Assembly: GCF_001648155.1 (NCBI RefSeq)
Contig: NZ_CP015199.1
Location: forward strand, 4,535,001 to 4,599,000
DNA from: Chryseobacterium glaciei
GTDB taxonomy: Bacteria; Bacteroidota; Bacteroidia; Flavobacteriales; Weeksellaceae
Direction of reading: 5' to 3'
DNA: 64,000 bases
Position numbers and translations under genes: made by a program. Shown in pieces: positions 52,203-60,849 of this stretch. Positions within the stretch are counted from its first letter, which is position 1. Every line of letters starts with the position of its first letter. Below the pieces are notes generated by a model. The model had not been told where the DNA came from. It did no database searches and was given only the letters and a program-made list of their open reading frames with translations.

Positions 52203-52913
52203 TTACTGAATAACCGTCCCTGCTAAGTTATTGTATTTTCCGCTCGGACTTTTTTTGATGGTAACTTTTATATAACCTTCCTGCGCCAGTTTATTCCATG
52301 TTTTCTGATAACCAGTTGCAGGATCTATTGAAATTTTCCACATCGTTTGTTTCCCTTTTCCCACCTGACCGAACCAAGGAATAACATCTGCCGTTTGAGA
52401 TTTGAAAGGTAATAAATTATTCAAAACATCAATCTCGTAGTAGAAATCATATTTATTTTCTTCTTGATTCAAAGCTCTTTGACTAAAAGTATACACATAT
52501 CCGTTTACGATCGGGCTTGTAAAACTTCCTCCCAAATTGGGTATTCCAGTTCCAGTGTAGTTACCGATTGCTCCGCTGTATCTGTCAAATTTTTGCCCCA
52601 TTGTAAGAGGAACTTCGTCAACGATATTGTATCCGCCGTTTGCAGGTGGCCATCCGCCATTGAGATTATTGGTTTTAAATAAAGTTTCTAATTCGCTCCA
52701 TTTCCCTAGCTTGTACAGATCAAATGCCTGATTTCTAATTGGCTGACTCACCGTTCCGCCTGTGTCATACGTTAAAGCAAATTCATCTGCATTTTTATAG
52801 AATACATGGGTAACACCTCCCGTTTCATCAATAACTTCATCATTATCTGAACTACAAGAAACTGACAATAATGTGACCGATAAAAATAAGACATACTTAA
52901 AAAGATTTTTCAT
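52203..52913 (-). CDS. Lipoprotein with TNT (DUF4237, NAD glycohydrolase toxin-like) domain
   Basis: 236 residues. Lipobox LSVSC (C20). The region 85-232 matches the TNT fold (tuberculosis necrotizing toxin family, which hydrolyses NAD). Visible elements are WPPANGG (88-94), the DRY of GQKFDRYSG (R111), SFTSP (130-134), SQRAL (144-148), then PWFGQVGKGKQ (179-189) with Q189, corresponding to the DRxG, SP, RALP and PWFxQxGxGxQ features of the family. A short N-terminal helical domain (about 45-82) precedes it. It is a cell-surface or periplasmic lipoprotein and could act on neighbouring cells by contact. The downstream small gene is a candidate immunity gene. Confidence 0.75.
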   Translation of the reverse strand: MKNLFKYVLFLSVTLLSVSCSSDNDEVIDETGGVTHVFYKNADEFALTYDTGGTVSQPIRNQAFDLYKLGKWSELETLFKTNNLNGGWPPANGGYNIVDEVPLTMGQKFDRYSGAIGNYTGTGIPNLGGSFTSPIVNGYVYTFSQRALNQEENKYDFYYEIDVLNNLLPFKSQTADVIPWFGQVGKGKQTMWKISIDPATGYQKTWNKLAQEGYIKVTIKKSPSGKYNNLAGTVIQ

Positions 52914-53533
52914 AATGGTATATTAATTTTAATTGAATTTTAAAAATAAAAACAGCCCTTAAATCACCGATTCCAAGGCTGTCTAACTAATGATCTTAAC
53001 TAATTGAATTCTATGATATTTTAAATTGTATTTTGTAAAAAATAAAAAATTTTTAATGTGTAAATTGCTGCTATACAATTCCCTAGTCAATCAATATTTT
53101 TGAAATAGGAAGTAATTAATGCTTTGTTTAACCTTTTCTATTCCGCCATAATTTAAATGGTTTCAATTTTTTTATTATGATGTGCTTAGAAAAGCAAGCA
53201 TTTTATTATATTAAATCATTAATACATAACTGATAAAAAGTGAAAATTTTTTCACACTATTATATTTGATACAAACAGTACACTATAAATACTCTCGTTT
53301 AAGTGATAAATTTAAGTTAAAAAAATTAAATATTAATGAAATTTTTAAAAATAATTTATTAATAATATTTCAACCGCAACAATAAAGTATAATATCGAAA
53401 TAATCATTACATAATTTCTCATTTACTATGATTTTAATAATGGAATTTTTCATAATAATATTCACATCAAAAAATCCTTTAAATCTAAGACTTAAAGGAT
53501 TTTATATTAGAATATAAAGAAAATTGCACCAAA
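52914..53533. other. 620-bp gap with hairpins and an orphan -7 element
   Basis: No gene recognised. On the minus strand a terminator-like hairpin, ACAGCCTT with AAGGGCTGT and then TTTTTATTTTT (52952-52982), lies about 40 bp upstream of the TNT lipoprotein ATG. At 53240-53255 there is a 7-bp inverted repeat GTGAAAA/TTTTCAC, immediately before a plus-strand -7-like TATATTTG (53261-53268) that serves no known gene. The SDR terminator is at 53471-53503. Confidence 0.45.
53471..53503 (-). terminator. Terminator of the SDR gene
   Basis: AAAATCCTTTAA (53471-53482) and TTAAAGGATTTT (53492-53503) around a 9-nt loop; T-rich on the minus strand. Confidence 0.8.
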
Positions 53534-54352
53534 TTACTTACCATGAGCAGCTTCGGAAACCTCTTTCCACTCTTCAAATCCGGCAAGACGTTCCTCATAG
53601 ACCTTTTTCACACTTGGATAAGCCATTTTCCCAAGCAATAATCTCAATGGAGGATTTTCAGCATCAACCAATTTTACGATAGCATCGGCAGTTGCTTCAG
53701 GATCTCCGAAAATATCAGGAGTTGCACTTGCCATAAACGCTTCTTTGATTGGATTATAAACATCAATAGACTCCGTCTGAACAGCCGAAGCACCCGACCA
53801 ATCTGTAGCAAAACCGTTGGGTTCTACTAAAGAAATTTTAATTCCAAATCCTGAAACTTCTGTTGCCAATGTTTCACTAAAGCCTTCTACAGCAAATTTT
53901 GAAGCATTGTACAAACCTAAAATCGGCAATGTTATCAATCCCAAATAACTTGAAACCTGAATAATATGACCCGATTTCTGCGCTCTCATGATCGGAAGAA
54001 CAGCCTGTGTCATCCACAAAGTTCCAAAAAAGTTTGTTTCCATCTGACCTCTCGCCTGCTCTTCTGTTGTTTCTTCAACCGCTCCGAAAAGTCCATAACC
54101 TGCATTATTAATCAAAATATCAATTCTTCCGAAATGCTCGTTTGCTTTTTTTACGGTTTCAAAAGCAGCGTTACGATCTGTAACATCCAATTGCAATGGA
54201 AATACATTTTCTCCGTATTGATCTACCAGATCTTTCAGATCATTTGTATTTCTTGCTGTTGCGACAACTTTATCACCTCTTTTTAAAAATTTTTCAGCCC
54301 AGATTTTTCCAAATCCTCTTGATGCTCCTGTTATCAAAAATACTTTTGCCAT
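53534..54352 (-). CDS. Short-chain dehydrogenase/reductase
   Basis: 272 residues, classical SDR. TGASRGFGKIW (cofactor motif near residue 8), NNAGYG, catalytic serine in QVSSYLG, and YNASK with the Y and K. It is an NAD(P)-dependent oxidoreductase of the kind often controlled by HxlR regulators and induced by electrophiles or antibiotics. Divergent from the HxlR gene. A -7 element (minus, TATATTTG, 54450-54457) with TTG 21 bp upstream forms its promoter, and two palindromes overlap this promoter. Confidence 0.93.
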   Translation of the reverse strand: MAKVFLITGASRGFGKIWAEKFLKRGDKVVATARNTNDLKDLVDQYGENVFPLQLDVTDRNAAFETVKKANEHFGRIDILINNAGYGLFGAVEETTEEQARGQMETNFFGTLWMTQAVLPIMRAQKSGHIIQVSSYLGLITLPILGLYNASKFAVEGFSETLATEVSGFGIKISLVEPNGFATDWSGASAVQTESIDVYNPIKEAFMASATPDIFGDPEATADAIVKLVDAENPPLRLLLGKMAYPSVKKVYEERLAGFEEWKEVSEAAHGK

Positions 54353-54431
54353 TTTTTTTAATTTAATTATTAATCACTTAATTCTATTGTTGCTAAGATT
54401 TGCATAAATGCTCTCAAAAGCATAATTTTGT

Positions 54432-54483
54432 AGTTGCAAATTGCAAGTGCAAATATAAATACAATTACTTTCAATTTGCAAGT
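54432..54483. promoter_or_regulatory. Two HxlR-type 17-bp palindromic operators over the divergent promoters
   Basis: AGTTGCAAATTGCAAGT (54432-54448) and ACTTTCAATTTGCAAGT (54467-54483) both fit ACTTnCAAnTTGnAAGT with one half-site mismatch. They are 35 bp apart from start to start. One follows the SDR -7 element (54450-54457), the other overlaps its -33 TTG. Confidence 0.7.
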
Positions 54484-54504
54484 AATTTTTAATTGATTTC
54501 ATAA

Positions 54505-54939
54505 ATGAAAGATATATCACATCGCTCAACATGCCCTGTCAGCTTTTCACTCGATTTTTTTGGTGATAAATGGACTTTGCTTATTGTAAGAGATATGATC
54601 TTAAAAGGATATACAACTTTTGGAGATTTTCAGCAATCCGACGAAGGTATTGCTACGAATATACTGACTGACAGGTTAAAAATGCTGGAGAAATACGGTT
54701 TTGTAATAAAATATCCGTTGGCAGGAAAAGCCCGTACAGGATATTGCCTTACAGAAAAAGGAATAAGTCTTATTCCCGTTGTTATTGAATTGGCGATTTG
54801 GGGATCAGATTCTGAATGCACGGAAGGCACTTTAAATGTCGCCCCGAAAATTGAAAAAGGGAAAGACGCTTACATTCAACAATTAAAAAAAGAATTGACT
54901 GCAACTTTAGAAGCAAAAAAACTGTTGATTGCAAAATAG
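54505..54939 (+). CDS. HxlR family transcriptional regulator
   Basis: 144 residues, winged helix HxlR/MarR-like. The N-terminal CPVSFSLDFFGDKWTLLIVRDM, with its family-typical cysteine (C10), is followed by the recognition region EGIATNILTDRLKMLEKYG and the C-terminal helix QLKKELTATLEAKK. It is divergent from the SDR gene. The palindromes between them suggest that it represses both genes, with the cysteine as a possible redox or electrophile sensor. Confidence 0.92.
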   Translation: MKDISHRSTCPVSFSLDFFGDKWTLLIVRDMILKGYTTFGDFQQSDEGIATNILTDRLKMLEKYGFVIKYPLAGKARTGYCLTEKGISLIPVVIELAIWGSDSECTEGTLNVAPKIEKGKDAYIQQLKKELTATLEAKKLLIAK

Positions 54940-54952
54940 ATTTAAATCGAAT

Positions 54953-55435
54953 TTACTTTGATAATTCATATTCAATTTCATTATCGTCTAAATCTGCAAT
55001 TTTCTTAAAATTAAGTCGCTCAAGAAGTTGTATCGCTTTGCTATTCTGCTGGCTTGTTGCAGCCCAGATACGTTTTAAACGCATCGTATTCAGTCCATAA
55101 TCAATGGCCAACTTCATTGCATCAGTCATATAACCTTTTCCATAATATTTTGGTAAAAGAATACATCCCAGTTCACCTTCGCCATCTTTCAGTCCGCGAT
55201 AATAACCGCAAGTTCCAACGATTTTATCGGTTGAATTATCTACAATACACCAATGAATTGAATCTCCATTCGCGCAATCTTCATCGATTTTAGCTTGCAT
55301 TTGTCTTGCTTCTGCTGATGTTTTTGCCTGAATTGCATCATAGAAAGAAATCTCCACAATATCTTTAATATCTGAATCTGAGATCTGTCGTAAAGTTATT
55401 TTCTCACCTTTTACATTTGGGAAATTGAGTTTCAT
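54953..55435 (-). CDS. GNAT family N-acetyltransferase
   Basis: 160 residues, RimJ/RimL-like GNAT. It begins ITLRQISDSDIKDI. The acetyl-CoA loop is in LLPKYYGKGYMTDAMKLAIDYG, followed by MRLKRIWAATSQQNSKAIQLLERLNF. It would acetylate an amine; the substrate is unknown. It is convergent with hxlR, 13 bp apart, with no terminator between. Confidence 0.92.
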   Translation of the reverse strand: MKLNFPNVKGEKITLRQISDSDIKDIVEISFYDAIQAKTSAEARQMQAKIDEDCANGDSIHWCIVDNSTDKIVGTCGYYRGLKDGEGELGCILLPKYYGKGYMTDAMKLAIDYGLNTMRLKRIWAATSQQNSKAIQLLERLNFKKIADLDDNEIEYELSK

Positions 55436-55576
55436 AGTAATGATTAATTTTATATTTGAATATCGATAAAAATACTCATTATTTAATCATTAATACGAAT
55501 TATAGTTTCTTTTACAAGCCCTTCTTCAAATAAAAACAATTTTCACTATTTTTATTAAAATATTAATTGAATTAGT

Positions 55577-56185
55577 TTGAAATTACCATTTTCCTATTAC
55601 CAAAATCCAGATGTCCTTTTTCTGGCAAAAGATCTTCTAGGCAAGGTACTTTTCACCGAAATTGATGGTGAAATTACAGCAGCCATAATTGTAGAAACAG
55701 AAGCTTATTTTGGTATTCACGACAAAGCTTCCCATGCATATGGCGGAAAACGTACAGAAAGAACCGAAATAATGTATGCTCAAGGTGGGATTTCGTATGT
55801 TTATTTATGCTACGGCATTCATCACCTTTTCAACGTTGTAACTTCCATTGAAAATGAGCCTCATGCTGTATTGGTAAGAGCCGTTGAGCCATTAATTGGT
55901 CAGGAAATAATGGAACTCAGAAGAAATATGCCTTCCACAAAATCGGCAATTTCATCCGGTCCAGGTTCTGCAGCAAAAGCTTTAGGAATTAATCGTTCTT
56001 TCAATAAAAAAGAGCTTACCGGAGAAGAGATCTGGCTTGAAGATCATAACATTAGGTATAATCCTGACGATATTATCGCAAGCCCTCGTGTTGGCGTTGC
56101 ATACGCTCAGGAAGATGCTTTATTGCCATGGCGATTTTTCATTAAAGGCAATAAATATGTAAGTAAACCTAATAAAGTAGAATAA
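55577..56185 (+). CDS. DNA-3-methyladenine glycosylase (AAG/MPG family)
   Basis: 202 residues, an alkyladenine glycosylase of the Mpg type that removes alkylated and deaminated purines. Conserved: PDVLFLAKDLLGKVL, the active-site VETEAYFGIHDKASHAYGGK (glutamate), YAQGGISYVYLCYG and SGPGSAAKALGI. The start is TTG at 55577; no better ATG is available and the N-terminus fits the family. It is convergent with the mug-like gene, 5 bp apart. Confidence 0.93.
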   Translation: MKLPFSYYQNPDVLFLAKDLLGKVLFTEIDGEITAAIIVETEAYFGIHDKASHAYGGKRTERTEIMYAQGGISYVYLCYGIHHLFNVVTSIENEPHAVLVRAVEPLIGQEIMELRRNMPSTKSAISSGPGSAAKALGINRSFNKKELTGEEIWLEDHNIRYNPDDIIASPRVGVAYAQEDALLPWRFFIKGNKYVSKPNKVE

Positions 56186-56190
56186 GAAAT

Positions 56191-56700
56191 CTATTCTTCA
56201 AGATTTTGAATTTCAATATAAAATTTACCGTAAGAAACAACAAGATCATCAAGTGAAAACCCTCGGTTTAGACCGCTTGTGTTTGGTAAAACCCAGACTT
56301 TAGCACCGCAAAAATCTTCTGTTTGCAATCCCCATTCGATTTGTTTTTTTCCTGAAAAAGCTTTGTATGCAGCTTTACCAAGAAAACCAATATATTTTGG
56401 CTGAAACTTGGTCATTTTTTCTTTAAAAATTTCAAGAGAATTATCAAATTCTTCCTTGGAAAGTTCGTCTGCGCGGGAAGTTGGCCTTGCAACAGCCGTC
56501 GTAAGACCATATCCAAAATCTAGAATACTGGTATCGTTTTCAGCTTCAATTTGATGAGAAGTAAAACCTGATTCGTGCAAAACTTTCCAAAAACGGTTGC
56601 TTCTTCCCGAAAAATGATGCCCGTCTTCTGAAGATTTCAAACCGGGATTGATTCCGCAAAAGATAACGGTGAGATTTCTGGCGATAATGTCTGTTAACAT
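56191..56700 (-). CDS. mug: G/U mismatch-specific DNA glycosylase (Mug/TDG family)
   Basis: 169 residues. The catalytic motif GINPG (asparagine near residue 18) is followed by FSGRSNRFWKVL, and the second motif LPNTSGLNRG is near residue 140. The enzyme removes uracil and ethenocytosine from double-stranded DNA. It ends 5 bp from the end of the alkyladenine glycosylase gene, so two base-excision repair genes face each other without a terminator between them. Confidence 0.92.
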   Translation of the reverse strand: MLTDIIARNLTVIFCGINPGLKSSEDGHHFSGRSNRFWKVLHESGFTSHQIEAENDTSILDFGYGLTTAVARPTSRADELSKEEFDNSLEIFKEKMTKFQPKYIGFLGKAAYKAFSGKKQIEWGLQTEDFCGAKVWVLPNTSGLNRGFSLDDLVVSYGKFYIEIQNLEE

Positions 56701-56904
56701 TCATTGAATTTAATCATTCAATATATCAATTTTGAATTTATGAATATGAAAAATTTCTACAATATTTTTAAAATTTTAACCTTTTAAATACATTAGATAT
56801 CATTTTGGAATTTTCCATGATAAATGGCTTGATTTTAGATAAGCATTAACTTATTATCGCTATTTATATCTAAAAAACATTGATAAAATCAAAATTATCG
56901 ATTT

Positions 56905-59796
56905 ATGGAAAAGTTTAAAAAAATAATTTTGAAAATTCTAAAATGGACGGGAATTTCATTAGCCTCAATTCTATTTTTGATGTCTATTATTCCGCTTCTA
57001 TTTCCCGGAACTATTTCTGAGCAGGTAAAAATATTTGCCAATCAACATCTTGCCGGAAAACTGGATTATAAAAAAACGCATCTTACATTTTTCAGACACT
57101 TTCCTTCGCTTACGGTTTCTGTAGATGATCTTATTTTACAAGGTTCAAAACCTTTTCAGAACGATACTTTATTGGCTGCAAAAGAGGTTGCTGTAGGAAT
57201 TAATTTAAAAAACCTGATCTTCAACCGTGAAGTTAAGATCGATGAAATATACGTAACCGATGCTTACGCCAATGTTTTTGTAAACACAAAAGGTGAAGCA
57301 AATTACAACGTTTACATTTCAAAACCTTCATCAGCACCAAAAGATACTACAGAAGCAGGTACCTCTATAAAGCTGGATCTTATCAAAATTAAAAACAGCT
57401 ATATAAAATATGTTGATCATGCTGCCAGAATTTTAGTTGATGCTAAAGGGTTGAATTACACCGGAAAAGGCGGATTAAGCGAAAATATTTTCGATCTGGA
57501 AACCAACCTTGATATCGACAAAGTTGATTTTAGCCTTAACAGAGTATATTATGCAAAGCAAAAGAAATTACATGCTGATCTTATTACAAGAATCAATACC
57601 AATGCCTTAACTTTTGTATTGAGAAAGAACGAATTAAGAGTCAATGATTTACCATTAAAGTTTATTGGTTCTGCAAGTATTTTGAAAGACGGATATGACC
57701 TCGATATCAAAGCAGCTTCCGAAAAAACAACCATTCGTGAAATGATTTCGGTATTACCTCCACAATATCTGGATTGGGCAAAAGATACCAAAATTGAAGG
57801 CAATAGTGATTTGTATTTTAATGTAAAAGGAAGATTCAGCGAGCCAAAAAACCTTAAACCAAGAGTAAAAGTTCGACTTTTAGTCAAAAACGGGTTTATT
57901 TCCAACGGAAAAGCGCCTGTTCCGATGAATAATCTTAATATGGATTTAAATATTGACCTTCCATCATTAAATACTGATCAATTGGGAATAGATCTTAAAA
58001 AATTAAGTTTCGACCTTGGTCCGAATAATAAATTTCTTGCCTATGTACGAACAAAAGGTCTGAAAGAAATGAATGTAAATGCCAATATCAGAGGTGCTGT
58101 AAACCTTCAGACACTGCAACAGGCATTAGGATTAAATGACATTGAAGTACGTGGTTTGATGGATACCAATATCAAAGCCAACGGAATTTTCAGCATGGAT
58201 AAAAAACTGTTTCCAAAAACCAATGGTTATATTAATCTTAAAGACGGTTTTGTTAAGACAAAATATTACCCCAATCCTATCCAAAACATCAATTTGGCGG
58301 CTAATATTATCAATACTGATGGGACTTTCAAGAGTCTTGGAGTAAAATTGGATCCTTTTAAATTTGATTTTGAGGGAAATCCTGTCTTCATTAATGCTGA
58401 TCTTCAGAATTTTGAAGATTTGCTGTATAAAGTTAAAGCGAAAGGAGTTTTAAATGTCGGTAGAATTTACAAAGTTTTTGCTAAAAAAGGCTTAGACATC
58501 AGCGGATTGATTATGGCTGATCTTTCATTGAACGGTCGACAAAGTTACGCAACAACAGGTCAATACAGTAAACTCGACAACAAAGGAACTTTAATTCTTA
58601 AAAATATAAAAGCCACAACAGAATATCTTCCGAAATCATTCTATATAAAAGAAGGAAATTTCCAGTTTGAGAATGAAAAAATGTGGTTCAGAAAGTTTTT
58701 TGCAACTTATGGAAAATCAGATTTTGCTTTAAATGGTTATCTTTTAAATACCATCAATTATTTCATTGAAAGAAAAGGAACTCTTCACGGAAAATTTGTA
58801 ATGAATTCCAATTACATTTTGGTTGATGAATTTATGGCCTTGAAAAGCGGTGATAACACAGATAAATCAATCGAAGTAGAATATGCAAAAGTAGAAAATC
58901 CTAAGAGCAGCGGCGTTGTGATTGTTCCGAAAAACCTTGATGTTTCTCTCGAAGCCAACGCCAAAAAAGTTGAATTTAAAGGGTTAGGCTTAAATCACCT
59001 TAAAGGATTAGCTTCCGTAACCAAAGGTCAGGTTTACCTTAAAAATACCTCTTTCGATATTATCGGAAGCCGTATGAATATTGATGCGCGTTATCAGGAC
59101 GAATCTCCGTTGACTGCCAATTATGATGCGGCGCTTAAGGTTCAGGATTTTGATGTTCAGAGAGCATACAAAGAAATTGATATGGTGCGAGAAATGGCGA
59201 CTGCAGCCAAAGACGTAAAAGGAATTGTATCGTTGGATTATAAATTAAAAGGCGATTTTGATAAAAATATGAGTCCAATTTACCCGTCATTAGAAGGTGG
59301 CGGAATTGTAAATCTTCGTAATGTTGAAGTTAAAAACCTAAAAATGCTTTCGGCTGTTGGCGATAATATTGGCTCCAAAGGTTTTGATAATCCTGATATG
59401 AAAGGCGTAAATATTGAAACTCATATTAAAAATAATTTGATTCATATTGAAAAATTCACGTTTAAAGTTTCTGTTTTAAGACCTTCAATCAGCGGAACTA
59501 CAAGCTTCAATGGATTGCTGGATCTCCAAATCAGAGTCGGACTTCCACCTGGTGGATGGATAGGCTTCCCGATTGTTGTAACAGGAACTCATGAAAAACC
59601 GAAAATCAAGATCTTCAGCAAAAAAGGTCAGGGAATTATAGCCGCTTTGTATAATAAAAAATCAAACAAACTGATTCGTGAAGAAAAACGTGCGGAGAAA
59701 AAAACGAAACGTCAGCACCGTAAAGATCAGGAAGATCAGGAACAAAAAGCTATTAATGCAGAGAAACAGATCACCAAAGATCTAAAGAAAAAATAA
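56905..59796 (+). CDS. AsmA-like family protein
   Basis: 963 residues with an N-terminal transmembrane helix (about 15-35) and a very long beta-helical (AsmA/TamB-like groove) body. Recurrent strands are of the type KIDEIYVTDAYANVFVN, FDLETNLDIDKVDFSL and VNLRNVEVKNLKML. The C-terminus (about 930-963) is a highly charged Lys/Glu helix. Proteins of this type are anchored in the inner membrane and are thought to move phospholipids to the outer membrane. A terminator follows. Confidence 0.9.
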   Translation: MEKFKKIILKILKWTGISLASILFLMSIIPLLFPGTISEQVKIFANQHLAGKLDYKKTHLTFFRHFPSLTVSVDDLILQGSKPFQNDTLLAAKEVAVGINLKNLIFNREVKIDEIYVTDAYANVFVNTKGEANYNVYISKPSSAPKDTTEAGTSIKLDLIKIKNSYIKYVDHAARILVDAKGLNYTGKGGLSENIFDLETNLDIDKVDFSLNRVYYAKQKKLHADLITRINTNALTFVLRKNELRVNDLPLKFIGSASILKDGYDLDIKAASEKTTIREMISVLPPQYLDWAKDTKIEGNSDLYFNVKGRFSEPKNLKPRVKVRLLVKNGFISNGKAPVPMNNLNMDLNIDLPSLNTDQLGIDLKKLSFDLGPNNKFLAYVRTKGLKEMNVNANIRGAVNLQTLQQALGLNDIEVRGLMDTNIKANGIFSMDKKLFPKTNGYINLKDGFVKTKYYPNPIQNINLAANIINTDGTFKSLGVKLDPFKFDFEGNPVFINADLQNFEDLLYKVKAKGVLNVGRIYKVFAKKGLDISGLIMADLSLNGRQSYATTGQYSKLDNKGTLILKNIKATTEYLPKSFYIKEGNFQFENEKMWFRKFFATYGKSDFALNGYLLNTINYFIERKGTLHGKFVMNSNYILVDEFMALKSGDNTDKSIEVEYAKVENPKSSGVVIVPKNLDVSLEANAKKVEFKGLGLNHLKGLASVTKGQVYLKNTSFDIIGSRMNIDARYQDESPLTANYDAALKVQDFDVQRAYKEIDMVREMATAAKDVKGIVSLDYKLKGDFDKNMSPIYPSLEGGGIVNLRNVEVKNLKMLSAVGDNIGSKGFDNPDMKGVNIETHIKNNLIHIEKFTFKVSVLRPSISGTTSFNGLLDLQIRVGLPPGGWIGFPIVVTGTHEKPKIKIFSKKGQGIIAALYNKKSNKLIREEKRAEKKTKRQHRKDQEDQEQKAINAEKQITKDLKKK

Positions 59797-59799
59797 ATA

Positions 59800-59829
59800 A
59801 AAGACTGTCTGAAAATGACAGTCTTTTTT
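59800..59829 (+). terminator. Terminator after the AsmA-like gene
   Basis: AAAGACTGTC (59800-59809), loop TGAAAAT, GACAGTCTTT (59817-59826), then Ts. Confidence 0.88.
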
Positions 59830-59847
59830 GGTAAACTATGTAAGATT

Positions 59848-60029
59848 TTGTTGGAGAGTCGCAAAGACGCAAAGATTTTAATCTTTATACTGTTTTTAAG
59901 GCGTAAGAAAATCAAAGATTTTCAACAATCATTCAGAATAAAAAGCTGTAAATTTTATAGAAGATAAAATCCTTGCGCCTTAAAACGCAATCATGTAAAT
60001 ACCTTGGCGTCTTTGCGATTCTCCAACAA
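59848..60029. repeat. 182-bp MITE-like element with terminal and internal inverted repeats
   Basis: Terminal arms TTGTTGGAGAGTCGCAAAGA(CGC) at 59848-59870 and its complement at 60007-60029 differ at one of 23 positions. An internal pair, TTTTAAGGCGTAAG (59895-59908) and CTTGCGCCTTAAAA (59972-59985), nests inside. It has no coding capacity and lies between two convergent genes. It is similar in style to the CGCAAAGACGC elements widespread in Bacteroidota. Confidence 0.75.
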
Positions 60030-60054
60030 TAATTAAAAAAGTTTAAAACAAAAT

Positions 60055-60669
60055 TTAAAAATCCAAAAACTGATCAGAAAGTCTTTTCCATTGAATTTTT
60101 GAAACACCAAACATTCCGCCAACCGCGATTGAGAAGTTTCTTATTTTATCTAAAAAATTGGCGTTCCAATTCGGGCTTTCATTTCTACCATAAACGGCTG
60201 TTTTGATAACATTTTCACTTCTTGAGATCATGAAACTTGAAGTTGCCTCATTGGAATAAAAATGAGCAATATGATTACTTTTTTTGTTTCCTGGAATTGT
60301 CGAAGGCCTACAAATAATCAATAAATTTTCAAGTTCATTTTTATTGATATAATTTTCGCTTATTTCAATAATCTCAACCCAATCGTAACCTTTTGCTTCA
60401 AAACCTCCGGGCCCGGGAATATCAATTCTGATAAAATCTCCAACTTTCGGAAGTCTATCAATATAATTTCCTAAAGAATCGTGAAGTCTGAAATCAGCAA
60501 AACCTTCTCCACAATAGCTTTTCCATTGATTAACGGACAAAAATCTTTCTTTTAAAATAGCATATTGTGAAATTGTTTTTTCCGGTTTTTCATATTGCTT
60601 TATGCTTTCAGTATCATGAAAACCACCTTTTTTCTGCAACGGAATTCCGGGAATCTGTTTAGGTTTCAT
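60055..60669 (-). CDS. Conserved hypothetical protein
   Basis: 204 residues, soluble, no signal peptide. It starts MKPKQIPGIPLQKKGGFHD; a central region contains RIDIPGPGGFEAKGYDWVEI, and the C-terminus FLDKIRNFSIAVGGMFGVSKIQWKRL. I recognise it only as a Bacteroidota protein of unknown function. The IDIPGPGG and YDWVEI segments look conserved and could form a small barrel. It lies upstream of nothing obvious, between the MITE-like element and the catalase gene, on the same strand as the latter, 180 bp downstream of it. Confidence 0.7.
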   Translation of the reverse strand: MKPKQIPGIPLQKKGGFHDTESIKQYEKPEKTISQYAILKERFLSVNQWKSYCGEGFADFRLHDSLGNYIDRLPKVGDFIRIDIPGPGGFEAKGYDWVEIIEISENYINKNELENLLIICRPSTIPGNKKSNHIAHFYSNEATSSFMISRSENVIKTAVYGRNESPNWNANFLDKIRNFSIAVGGMFGVSKIQWKRLSDQFLDF

Positions 60670-60849
60670 AATTAATATTTAATGATTAAAAACTGTTAGA
60701 AAATCGGTCAAGGATTATTTAACCTAAAAAAACAAAACCATCTTTCACAAATGTCCTTCGACAAAAGTTATTCAATGGCTTTGTTTGTATTTATTGATGA
60801 ATTTAAAAGTTAAAAATATCTTTCAAAATCATTTCTTTACTTAAAAATA

